Positions 22,393 through 31,865 of a stretch of DNA of 64,000 nt are shown one piece after another; the first letter of the stretch is position 1; each line of letters starts with the position of its first letter. Position numbers and translations under genes: made by a program. This stretch comes from Stereocaulon alpinum. Taxonomy: Eukaryota; Ascomycota; Lecanoromycetes; Lecanorales; Stereocaulaceae. The stretch lies in contig JAEUBA010000024.1 of the NCBI GenBank assembly GCA_018257865.1, positions 248,001-312,000 on the forward strand, given 5' to 3'. The notes under the pieces are model-generated. The model worked only from the letters and a program-made list of their open reading frames with translations. It ran no database searches and was not told the DNA's origin.

Positions 22393-24313
22393 GGTTGCGA
22401 TATAGATACTGGAAGAAAGAATCGCAAGAATGTTAAGAGATGGGGATGAAGATCTATCTGGTCAAAGGGTCGAGAACGAAAGCAGAGGAATATGCACAAC
22501 GGGAAGCAGAGAGAGTGGGAAGTGTCGGGCTTTTTAATCACAAATGGCACGTCTCCAGTCCTGTAAAGAAATGAAGACATGGTATATAGCACGCCTTAAC
22601 AGGAGGGGCCCCGAAAGGAAGAAAGTCCCTGCCCTCGTATAACCATCTTATAACGAATCATTTTTGAGGCTGAAGTCAGCCCTTATAAGCCAACATTCCA
22701 GCTTGCGTAAATGACTGCACATGTTGTTTATATTACGAGAGCCATGAAACATAACTCAGCCTAGGTAGCTGCGGCACGCATCACCGACAGTGGGCTCGTT
22801 GAAGAATAGCAACAAGAGATGTGCTGGTCACAACTCAAAGTCTTGAACGCCTGGGACGCCTTGGACGCCTTGGACACCTGCCACTTGAAGGCGGAGATTG
22901 ACGTAAGAGAAAAGTGCGGCGCAGTCTGTTGGAATACACCCCATCATTACCATACGGAAGCTTAGGTAAGAACATGACAACATAAGCGTTGAGTCGCGCT
23001 AAACATACAAGTGTGCCAAGATCTCAGCAGCAGCCCAAGCTTACCTGGGCTGGCAAGTCCGCTTTCTGCTTTCCTCACTGGCAATCACAGGCCTATCCAA
23101 AGGTCTCGCTGGCAGCTAATGTGTGGGCTACCGTTTTGGTACGCTCAAGTCTTCAGCGCCACCCAAGACCATTGGTGTCTACCTTACACATCATTAGATC
23201 TTCACACGATCCCAACAGCAGTGACGACCATTGACTCCAGGTAGCACCTGCCAATTGCTTTCGTATCGGGCAGACTCCTTTCGAAAGCGTTGATAGCAAT
23301 CCCTTGATCGCATACCTACTCTGCGCTAACAATTCTTCTGAGAGTCTAGGTAGCATTGCGCGTGGTGTTTCAGATCCATATATACTCGTTAGAATATTAG
23401 CTCTTAGGCCTGTTGCTTAGTCAACCGCTAGCGCGCCACCACCAAGAGCACATAAGTAGCTGGCAACCCCTTTAGAGGATTTACAAGTTACCTCCAATAT
23501 GCTAAAGATACCTCTTCCGGATCTCTTACGGCCGGAAAGCCTTGATTTCCCAAAGTCCGATCAACAATCAGGCCGACTAACTCAGCCATCGGTCACTTGG
23601 CTGAAACGGGATCTGAGAATCTTCAGAGCTGGGAAATACGTTACGCGCGTTGTGCAGAGTGGTTGCTTGTTCGTGATAGGCCATCTGCCTTGCTCATTGT
23701 TGAATGGATACCGACAAGCTTGCTTCCAATTTGCGAGCTAATGCTCCGCGGAGATTCTGGGCAACATGTGGACGTACCTTGAGACAGTCAAGGTGTGGCA
23801 ATGTGTGAAAATCTATATCAGGTGTACTGCAGCGACGCTCTCTTCGAACGATCCAGATGCTGTTCCAGGTGCTACATCAGTATGTCGACACACGAGGACC
23901 AATCAATTCGTGAGCCTCCGTCTCCCGTATTGTATACCTAGTGGCGATTGAAACAGCTATGCAACCATGCCAACGTACGGAAGAAGACGATGACCAGAAA
24001 AGCTCGGACCACGTTTCAAGTACTGCTGTTTGAAAAGCCCATATTTCGAGATCGAGGCATTCTCGGTCCGAAGAAACGAGGCATCTGGTACATAAGTCGA
24101 CTTTTACCATGAAATTCTTACATCAATCAATTTCTCCTGTTTGCATTCCTTCATTGCCGTGTTTCTTCTTGTGTGCAATATTGCAAAGTCACTGCTTGAC
24201 CCAGTGAAAGCTTTCCGCACTGTCTGGTTTTGCTGAGCAAAACCACCAGTCTACCAAGATATTTGCAGGACAAGGTTTATCTTCACCAGTTACAACCTTT
24301 CCACTATATCAAT
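22393..24313. other. Intergenic, no supported gene
   Basis: This region separates two divergent genes for secreted proteins and so includes both promoters. Short overlapping frames around 22990-23240 and 23500-23780 have no recognisable family and no clear splice pairs. Confidence 0.4.
22842..22877 (+). repeat. 9-bp tandem repeat, four imperfect copies
   Basis: The units are CTTGAACGC, CTGGGACGC, CTTGGACGC and CTTGGACAC. It lies in non-coding DNA. Confidence 0.7.
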
Positions 24314-25285
24314 ATGTCAAGATTAGCCCTCCTAATCCTATGCGCAATATCTATCATTCTCGGCTGCAGGGCAGCGGCAGACGGTTTCCACCCAGGCACG
24401 GAAACCGCTGCCATCAGCAACGCCGTCAATAAGGACCGCGCTCGAATCAGTGCCGACTGGCGGAGTTTAGAATTCTCGCATCCTGGGGAGATTACAAAAC
24501 GTTCACCCAACATCAAGCCTTTCAACGATACCACCACTTGCACAGGTCAAACAATATCAGCTATAGACCTGACCACCCTCAACATAACAGGGTGCGATAA
24601 GATCTCACTCACATATGGAGTAGCCACAGGCGATCTACAGGCAGCGATGGGAAACCCACTCTGCGCCGTCCGAGCGCCATCATACTGTGTGCTTGCTCCA
24701 TGCAAACTAGAGAGAACCAGCGCTGGTAACACATGGTAAGTCTCAGCAATCACCACCCTCACAACCGTATAACTGACACATAACAGCGACTCAATAGCCA
24801 GATGGATCTCAACAACCTACCACAACATCACCACCCCCCAATTCCAGAACTCGAATCCCCGAATCCTCGGCTCCTGTAACAATCTCACCAAACACCAATA
24901 TGTCTGCAGCAGTCCACCCGGCAGCGCTTACATGCTTTTCCCAGCTGCGACAAGAACCAACAGCACCAGCAAACAAAGCCACCCAAAAATCAACACTGGG
25001 ATTTCAAGCATCACAGGCACTATACCGACACAAACCCTCCACGTTCTTAGCACTCGCTTCTCAACAGTGTTAATATCGAGCGTAACTAGGGCCCCTAGTT
25101 CGACGGGTAGCTTACCTGCTGTACCGATCGTTACGGTTACGATCACAAGCACGGTCCAGACTTTATCAGTTGGTACCGCTACTAACGCAGTTACGCAAGC
25201 TGTCTCACCTTCTAAATCCGCACCGTCATCTGCTCGTACGAAAGCCTGTCTCCGTAAGCGAAGCCAAATTCTGAGTTCCTACTGA
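24314..25285 (+). CDS. Secreted LysM-type protein with Ser/Thr-rich tail
   Basis: Exon 1 (24314-24735) and exon 2 (24787-25285) over a 51-nt intron (GTAAGT to TAACAG) give 306 residues. The ATG at 24314 is preferred over an upstream in-frame ATG because it begins a clean signal peptide (MSRLALLILCAISIILGCRA). Across the splice junction lies a LysM-like module: SAGNTCDSIARW, then ITTPQFQNSNPRI, GSCNNLTKHQYVC and SSPPGSAY, matching the fungal pattern GDTC-IA, F--WNP, C-NL--G--VC, PPG. A preceding Cys-containing segment (TCTGQTISAIDLTTLNITG to PCKLERT) may be a second, diverged module. LysM proteins bind chitin or related glycans, outside the cell or on its wall. The C-terminal third is Thr/Ser/Val-rich and probably O-glycosylated, with no clear GPI signal. 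Confidence 0.7.
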
Positions 25286-25586
25286 GTTCCTAGAGACTTG
25301 AACGTCGCGGGTCAGAGTCCCGGCCGGTGAGCTCGGTCTCCCTCTCACGGTTTGGCTGAAATTGCAGCTGTGATCTTACTGCGATAAGAGTTGACGTGGT
25401 TGGCTTCCGTGTGGTTGGCTACGAAGCTGGAAGTACCGTCTAGAGAAGTAGATTTCTTGATATATAATAGGATCTATAGATCAAGTCCTAGCATCAAGGA
25501 GACGTTTTATATTATATCCCACATGCCCACACCGTTTCCATCAGCTCATAACGCATTGCGCCATCCTCTCCACCCATACAATCCAC
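25286..25586. other. Short convergent intergenic region
   Basis: 3' ends of two convergent genes, nothing else seen. Confidence 0.5.
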
Positions 25587-26902
25587 TCAAACAGCCAACT
25601 CACTCCCCCTCTCCACCCTCCTCCTCGCAGTCCCCACCCCACTAACCCCCCTCTCCTGATTCCTCCCCAACCAAGGCTTCCTCGCCTCCCCCAAAATACT
25701 CTTCCCCACATAATAAACCACATGCCCCACCACAATAGCCACAAACGCAATCGGATACATCCAATGGATCTTCAAATGAAACACCTTAACACCAATAGCC
25801 GTGCCCCAGAAATTCCCCGTTAGGAGAGAGAGATTGAAGAATGCGGCGGATGAGAGGCGGAAGAGGATCGGGGCACCGCTGTAGAAGATGAAGAGGAGGA
25901 GTGTGTAGCCGGTTAGGTAGCCGCCTACTTTGCCGTCGTTCCAGATTGACGAGGCGTATTGGGGTCTGTCGAAAATGCCCGTCATGGCGCCAGAAATGAA
26001 CATGCCCCAAAACCCGAGCTGGCCAACGACTTCGTAGAGGGGTTTCTTCGAGACGAGGAATTCCTCCGCGACGTTGCTGAGGCCGTAGAAGGTTGCGCCG
26101 AGGAGGGCGAAGAGGTCGCCTTTTAGTTGGTTCGAGCCTGTTACGCCGGAGAAGGAGGAGCCTTGTGTTATGTGGTCGGAGCCGATGAGGATGCCGACGC
26201 CGCCGATGCAGATTATGATGCCGAGGATTTGGGTGGGGTGGTAGCGGATGCGGAGAAGGAGGAAGGAGATTGTTACTACTATTACTATTGCCCAGAAGTT
26301 TATGAGTTGGGCGCTTAGGATTGTTCTTCATCCCTGTAGTAAGCTAGTGATAATAAGACTTGATTGACCGTAGACTTACGTGTAACGGTAGGCTAGGACA
26401 AAGAAGTAGTTGCCTTCCACGTCGAGGAATGCGAGGATTATGTATTTCCAGCCGTCATGCGTAATCATATGTATGTATTTCTTCCAGCCGTATTTATATA
26501 TTGTATAAGAGGTATAGACTACATTCAGGAGAATGTAATTCCAGAGAGTTTGGAAGGCAGGAATCGAGAAGGGTATCGCCGATAGTAGACCAGAGAATGT
26601 ATTTGTGCCGGTGATGCAGAGAGACAGGACCTGTCTATGTTGGGTATTAGCGATACCCCTAACTGCAATTGTATTTATTTTGGTAAAGCATACCCAAGCA
26701 GAAGCACAATATAGAAGTTCCTTGTCTTCATATAGGCGAACATGCCCGTCTTGCTCTCTTCGATCTCATCCGCCGTTGTCACCCCCACTACCTCGGGAGT
26801 AGCGTGTACGGGTGAGGAGCTGCTCGATGGGGAGCCTTTGGCGTCATCATCAATTGGCGCGACCCGGTCAATGGCTGTGGTTTTGATGTCGGACTCTGCC
26901 AT
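25587..26902 (-). CDS. SLC35F-type (DUF914) membrane transporter, drug/metabolite superfamily
   Basis: Three exons (26694-26902, 26380-26634, 25587-26325) with introns of 59 nt (26635-26693, donor GTATGC) and 54 nt (26326-26379, donor GTAAGT, acceptor GAAG) give 400 residues. Starting M-A-E-S-D, an acidic Ser-rich N-tail of about 60 residues precedes about ten membrane helices: FYIVLLLG, then ITGTNTFSGLLSAIPFSIPA, FLDVEGNYFFVLAYRY joined to TTILSAQLINFW, IIICIGGVGILIGSDH, and GDLFALLGATFYGLSNVAEE. The D-V-E-x-N-Y and ATFYGLSNVAEE blocks are characteristic of the SLC35F1/F2/F6 branch of the DMT superfamily. Substrate is unknown in fungi. The second acceptor is set by frame and by the conserved AYRYTT sequence. 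Confidence 0.85.
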
Positions 26903-28003
26903 AGTGGCTGCGGGGGATATGGAAAGATCTTGGACGCGCGCAGGTCAGACGGCAACGGTCAATTGGACAGTCCAACAGAGTCTTTGGACCGAGAAGTGAG
27001 CGCAAAGACTCTGAAGTCGCTCACTGTGTCGCTTTAGGGAAGAAAAAGCAAATGAAGTCGGAGAGAAGATGCAGAATTTTGAAAGCCGCCCCACATCGTG
27101 GCTTGGCACAAACGTGGGCTGGCCCGGCCGAGCCCGCCAGTAAGTTACCCGATAAAGCCTAGACCACCTCGATCGTTCCTGAAGCCTACACCATGATTCA
27201 TGCATAAAATGAAAATGCATAAAATGAAATGCATAAAACATATGAGAGCGGATTCTCTTGTTTCTGTAACCATTAACTGCGAGATGTCTTCACAAACTCT
27301 GGAGATTCTTGTGTATCAAACCAACACTCCTCGGGTCTAGAATCTATTACATTTCCACAGCTTCCTGGACGAAGATTAGACTTACTACGATAGTCTGGGA
27401 CATCCGAGGTATACATGGCCAGCATGGGCCTGCATGTTGGTATGGTGCTTGCTCGAAATGAGTGCATAGGGAGTAGCGAAAACACCATGACTTCCTCAGC
27501 TGCAGCATCTCAACCTCGCAGAAAGCCCCCACCAGCACATCTGACAACGCGTGCATCCCTTCTTCCATCGAGCACGTGTCCCTTGCGCCATGCTCTCAAA
27601 GTGGCCATAGTGGTGTCCAGCGACGTGACGAGTGGCATGGCATTTCCAAGCCTACCTTGAGATAGTCGGCTATGCCAAGCCATTACGCCCGAGGAAGAAT
27701 TCTTTCGAAACGCGTCCCTAGGCCTAGCTCCTTCCTGCAGGAACATCTCCTTGTACTAGTCCTTCCGTATTCTAACTGCTCCCCGCTCTTATCAATTTAT
27801 CTACTTATTGTCTTGGCTATGTTTGAGACCAATCCTGCCGGTCTGCTGCCTAAATGACCCATAGTACCCCTCAACTCATGTAATGCGGCTACTGCTGTAC
27901 AAGACGTCCAGTCTCTGCTACTGCTTGTTGCGCATTATTCCACTGATTTTCCACATCCTGCTTACCACAGCTGCACTTGAATAGGCCTCACTTCGAGATC
28001 AAC
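26903..28003. other. Intergenic, no supported gene
   Basis: Divergent spacer holding the promoters of the transporter and of the Hsp70-like gene. Minus-strand frames at 27273-27750 lack any recognisable family. Confidence 0.4.
27200..27240 (+). repeat. Short AT-rich tandem repeat (ATGCATAAAATGAA-type units)
   Basis: Three imperfect copies of a unit of about 14 bases lie in the transporter upstream region. Confidence 0.6.
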
Positions 28004-29218
28004 ATGCGGTTAGATTATGCAGGCAGTGAAGCGTCTCCTCTTCTCAAGTTCAAATTCGTCGTGAATGAGAAGCCAAGGTCGAGTCAGTTGCGGTCACGTC
28101 TCATTACTACCGCCGCGCTTCTTGCATTTGTCTTCGTTGTCATTGTCATCCTCTTCAATATCGATATCCGGCAAACAGTGCCAAGCCCAGACCGTGGACC
28201 CGTAGCTTCAAAGACTGCACCCGGTATTGGCTTCGATCTGACACCCTCGTACGGAACAGCGGCAGTCCGATACCACAATGGTTCAGTAATTAATATTGCG
28301 AAGGTCCCAGCTGATGCGGATTACCAAGAGATGATGCAGAGATTCTCAATTGGCAAGTCTTTGTGAGTACCAATTTGCCTTATCTTGTTCGCGGCTAGCT
28401 GACTCTTACCCAGTCGTAATCCGTGGGAGACATATTGTGGGAATCCCTGGGACCGGAGCCCTCGGAAGTTCTGGCAAGGTCTAAGAAAGCGTCTCGGACT
28501 CCCGTCAACCCCTGACGTTGCTCGCCTAGCCAAGGTCATAGTAAAATTACAGCACGCAACTGAGCAGCATCTCGGTCACTCTTTCCCAGCAGCGGTCATT
28601 GCAACACCCTTTTTCCCGGCTCTTTGCGACTGGGATCTGGATGAAGCGGCCGGCCTCAATGGCATCCTGCGCCTCACGAACGGTCGCAGATATGTAGGAA
28701 AGCTTTACGAGCTTTCCGCAGCTTACGTAGCGTCTGGCCTAGGTCTCTGCACCAACTACACCGACGCCCAGACCTGCAACGCCCAAGAAGATGAATTACC
28801 ACGGTTTGAGGTCTTGGCAATTTCTTATACCAATACAACGTTGTTCACACGACGTATATGGTTGAAATATGCGATGCCAGGAGGTTTCGCATCCGAAGAG
28901 ACGCTGCTTGTCGACTACAAGGCTGGCTCAGACGCAATCCCGGAGGGTACCTAGGAAAGAGAAGCATATTGGGACCGTGTCCGCCTCAAGATATTAGAAT
29001 TATGCCTTGACAGCCATTGGGACAAGCACGTTGACAAGGTCTTGCTGTGGGGCGAGAGTGCAAACAATCCTATGTTTATGCGCATTGTGGAAGATGTAAT
29101 ACGCCAGCTGCAGGACGATATGCCGGATATACTTCAAGCCGACCCGCTGTACATTGCTGCGAGGGGTGCGGCTGAATTGGCGAAGAGAGCAAGGGAGGAC
29201 CGGACAACATGGGGCTGA
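28004..29218 (+). pseudogene. Hsp70/actin-like ATPase-fold gene with one in-frame amber stop
   Basis: Exon 1 (28004-28362) and exon 2 (from 28414) join over a 51-nt intron (GTGAGT to CCCAG). The N-terminus has one membrane helix (LITTAALLAFVFVVIVILF), then GIGFDLTPSYGTAAVRYHNG, which resembles the phosphate-1 loop of the actin/Hsp70 ATPase fold. After 299 codons the frame meets TAG (28952-28954). The same frame then continues for 87 sense codons to TGA at 29218, with family-typical ends: KVLLWGESANNPMF and ADPLYIAARGAAELAKRAR, corresponding to the adenosine-binding and final helices. A truncated product would lack these. The usual reading is a recent pseudogene; a CAG-to-TAG change would explain it. 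A 45-nt intron ending CTAG is possible but would need a poor GTCGAC donor. This fungal family is uncharacterised. Confidence 0.65.
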
Positions 29219-29973
29219 ATTGGTTCCTGGCCTTCGAGGCTGCGCTTTCATCAGATTCCATAATGCCAATGTTGCAAGTTATTAGAGCTAGGTGCTTGAA
29301 GATCATTGCTATCTAGCTTTAGCTAGTCAATGCTAGGCAGATCTGATATCATTGATAATGAACCGTATACCCAATACGGCTATTGGTCTCTTATCCCTGC
29401 GTCAAGATTATCAGACGAGCTCCAGACAGATTGTAATGAAGACTTCGAGGTTGAAGTTGATAGCTTTACCAGCCTGAAAAGGCGTCTCAGAGACAGAATA
29501 TCTGGATAAACTCAGTTGGCAACTGTTCATGTCTCAGGGCACCTACTAAATTCTCTAACATCAAAGACCAAACCCTACCCTCGCTAGAGACGATATCCCA
29601 TCAACTGCCTCAAGTAACATTGTGAGAATCACTCTGATAACAGCAGTCCGACCCGTCGCCAATTCAGAGCGTAGAGAAGCAGCAGCAGTTCCAGATCTTC
29701 GAAATCAGTCAGCAATGGATAAGTCGCTTGGTCAACGGACATGCGGAGACGCTGAAGCTTTCGCTTTCAGTGCCGATGAGTAGGTCAATACTATCATGTC
29801 AGAGTCGGAAAAGAAGGGAAGGAAACCCATAAGGTCCTTGTGACCTGGGATTCAGTACGACGAGTCGAAGCACGAAAGCGCTTGTAGGGCTTGCGCCATA
29901 TCATCGTTATGCGAGGTGGATTTGGTAGCTGCATCCTCTCATCTAGAAGTCCGAAACAACCTGTCCTATCGAG
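29219..29973 (+). other. Coding-like debris, unidentified
   Basis: On the plus strand 29342-29510 reads as a stop-free, protein-like segment (NEPYTQYGYWSLIPASRLSD, then a D/E/V-rich stretch and TSLKRRLRDRISG) ending TAA. About 150 bases later two overlapping frames (29570-29780) are also protein-like, for example QFQIFEISQQWISRLVNGHA. No ATG or splice model joins them well, and I do not recognise the protein. It may be the remains of one gene. Confidence 0.3.
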
Positions 29974-30970
29974 CTAGAGGCAGCAGACCGCATCCCACAA
30001 CTGCTTACCTAACTTCAAACTCGTAGCTACCTCCCTAACGTTCGGCCAAGCATTCATATTGTACCCAGCCCACCTAGCCACCAGCTCAGCGCAAGCCGTC
30101 ACGCCTTTAATCTCCTCAACACTCAACCCCATTCGCAGTAGACCCCCAGGTGGTTCTCAACAGTTGTGCGGAGCCCTTGACATGCAATGGCCGTGTACGA
30201 GATGAGTTCCGCTTCTAATGTCCCGAAGACGCGTTGATCCGCATGAAAGAGGCTATACACGACGTCTTTGGTCAGCCATTCAAAGTCAGCGCCCCAGGGT
30301 TTGAAAATTGTCTCCAATCTCTAGGGACCGTAGATATTGCGTAGGAACTCGGTGCCTTTCTCGCGGTTGGTGGCGTCTAGTGCGACGTTTGCTCTGCGAT
30401 CTATCAGGAGCCACAAGTGTGAAGGCGCTCACGCTTTTGAATCTATTGTCCAATGGAACGAATTATGCCAAAGGAGGAGTTGGTGAGGATTGAGGAAATA
30501 TCATACTTTGTGAAGCTGAGATCTGCGTCACCGGGCTTCTCTTCCTTGATTAGACCGAAGAGCGCAACAGCCGCCTTGGGTGCTCCAACCGTGACCCATT
30601 GCTTCATGACAAGTTTTCGCAAACGCTTGTTCAGTGCACGTCTTTGCTCTGGAGACTTGTGCTCTGGGTCACTAGTCAGGTATTTGTAAAGGTGGCCGAG
30701 ATTGGATGGATCTGAGCATGTTACGAGAGCTGATGGCTGAAGGAGGTTGGTATGTGAGTTATTGAGTGAGCTATTTGATAATATCGCGAGTCTGCAGAGT
30801 CTGTTTCATACTTACAGGGATGAGGTACCAGCTGTCCTGTGCCATGCTGGAGAGGAAGTTTCCCTTGACATTGTTGAACAGCTCAGGAAGTGACTCTAGC
30901 TTTTGTGCTATTTTCAAGGAAAGCAAGATGTGAGAGATGATGAATGCGTTGAGGATAGCGAGGTCGAGGT
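29974..30970 (-). pseudogene. AhpD-fold / carboxymuconolactone-decarboxylase-like gene, inactivated
   Basis: Minus-strand pieces read in order. First is LAILNAFIISHILLSLKIAQ with SMAQDSWYLIP. After a GTAAGT..TTCAG intron come VTCSDPSNLGHLYKYLTSDP and VTVGAPKAAVALFGLIKEEK. A second intron ends near a CGCAG acceptor, followed by ALDATNREKGTEFLRNIYGP, then ADFEWLTKDVVYSLFHADQR and ELISYTAIACQGLRTTVENH. The last part is LLRMGLSVEEIKGVTACAEL to a normal stop at 29974. This is the layout of fungal AhpD-like proteins, whose CxxxH-type helix pair (here CQGLRTTVENH) forms the active site. Two lesions are visible: TAG at 30321-30323 after NIYGP, and a one-base loss in a C5/G5 run at 30143-30147 that shifts the frame after VENHLG. 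Either could in principle be an assembly error, but both together suggest a pseudogene. Confidence 0.55.
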
Positions 30971-30973
30971 CTG

Positions 30974-31451
30974 TTGATGACGTGAAGGAAGCACACTGTC
31001 TTAAAGTTCACAGCTCCGCAAAATCAACCCCGCTGCATCTTTCTGCAAGACATCATGGTTGAAAGGTGGGACGAGAACCAAACACTATCCGTGAGCTGGC
31101 TGTTATTAGGAAGTTTTCTCGGTAAATGATTCGATTGCAATGACTGTCGATATCTGGTCTCCACCCCACGCTCTACGCCCTCATCCGCCGATTTGTAGAA
31201 AAGAGGTCTACAAGTATAATCCCTGTGTTTGAAATATGTGGCCGAGACATCTGTAAACAGCCTCCCAATTGTCATCGCCTGACTCAACATACTGAACAAT
31301 GAGACAGTCGTCGACAAAGAGCTAAACAGCCATTTCTTCAGCTCTGCCGCGATCTTGCTATCAATCCCGTACTCCAATGCTGAGCTGGGTCTTTCCCTGG
31401 AGTCACACTCGGCGACTGCTCATCATCGTATTGAAACGGAGAACAGCTCAT
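30974..31451 (-). pseudogene. Unidentified coding remnant, possibly the 5' part of the AhpD-like pseudogene
   Basis: An ATG at 31451 opens MSCSPFQYDDEQSPSVTPGK. In other frames follow YGIDSKIAAELKKW and then LFVDDCLIVQYVESGDDNWE with YRCLGHIFQTQGLYL and a stop, and finally AERCSGVDFAEL close to the acceptor that begins the AhpD-like core. The pieces are protein-like and collinear but need at least two frame changes. Strand, spacing and order suggest they are the N-terminal half of the same gene. That link is inference. Confidence 0.35.
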
Positions 31452-31865
31452 GGTAAGTACACCTTGCTCGGTGCACTCTGCTTGCCAACCTTTCATAGCG
31501 CTTGCTGGGCTAGGATTTTCGTTGAACTATGTTTGGCGAGAGCGGGAAAGTAGATCTGGGGACGATGTGACGTGCTGGGAACTGCTATAGGGTGTCTGCG
31601 GACTTGACTAAAAGCGACTTATAGACTGGTCGATCGGGCAAGATATTTTATCGTCCAGCGCTTCCAACGCTGACGGAGCTTTCGATTAGACTTAGATGAG
31701 AATATTGGGTTGTTGTCGGAAGTAGGCTGACGCAAGACTTTAATGGTCGCCACGTGACTTATCTGCTAGCGTGTCCTAAGCGCGCAGTAGCGCCGAATAA
31801 GGCCCTTACTCCATAAACATTGAGTTCAGAAGCACGCAATCCAACTTATTCCTCTGTCTTACACA
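31452..31865. other. Divergent intergenic; MUS81 promoter side
   Basis: No coding signal seen. Confidence 0.45.

Noticed and set aside
25300..25345. Sequence resembling a tRNA T-arm (GGGTCAGAGTCCC) on the plus strand
   Set aside because: No A-box, no cloverleaf partner for the acceptor stem and the T-loop departs from TTCRA. Chance similarity is more likely.
28875..28954. A 45-nt intron (GTCGAC to CCTAG) that would remove the amber stop of the Hsp70-like gene
   Set aside because: The donor is far from consensus. Kept only as an alternative to test.
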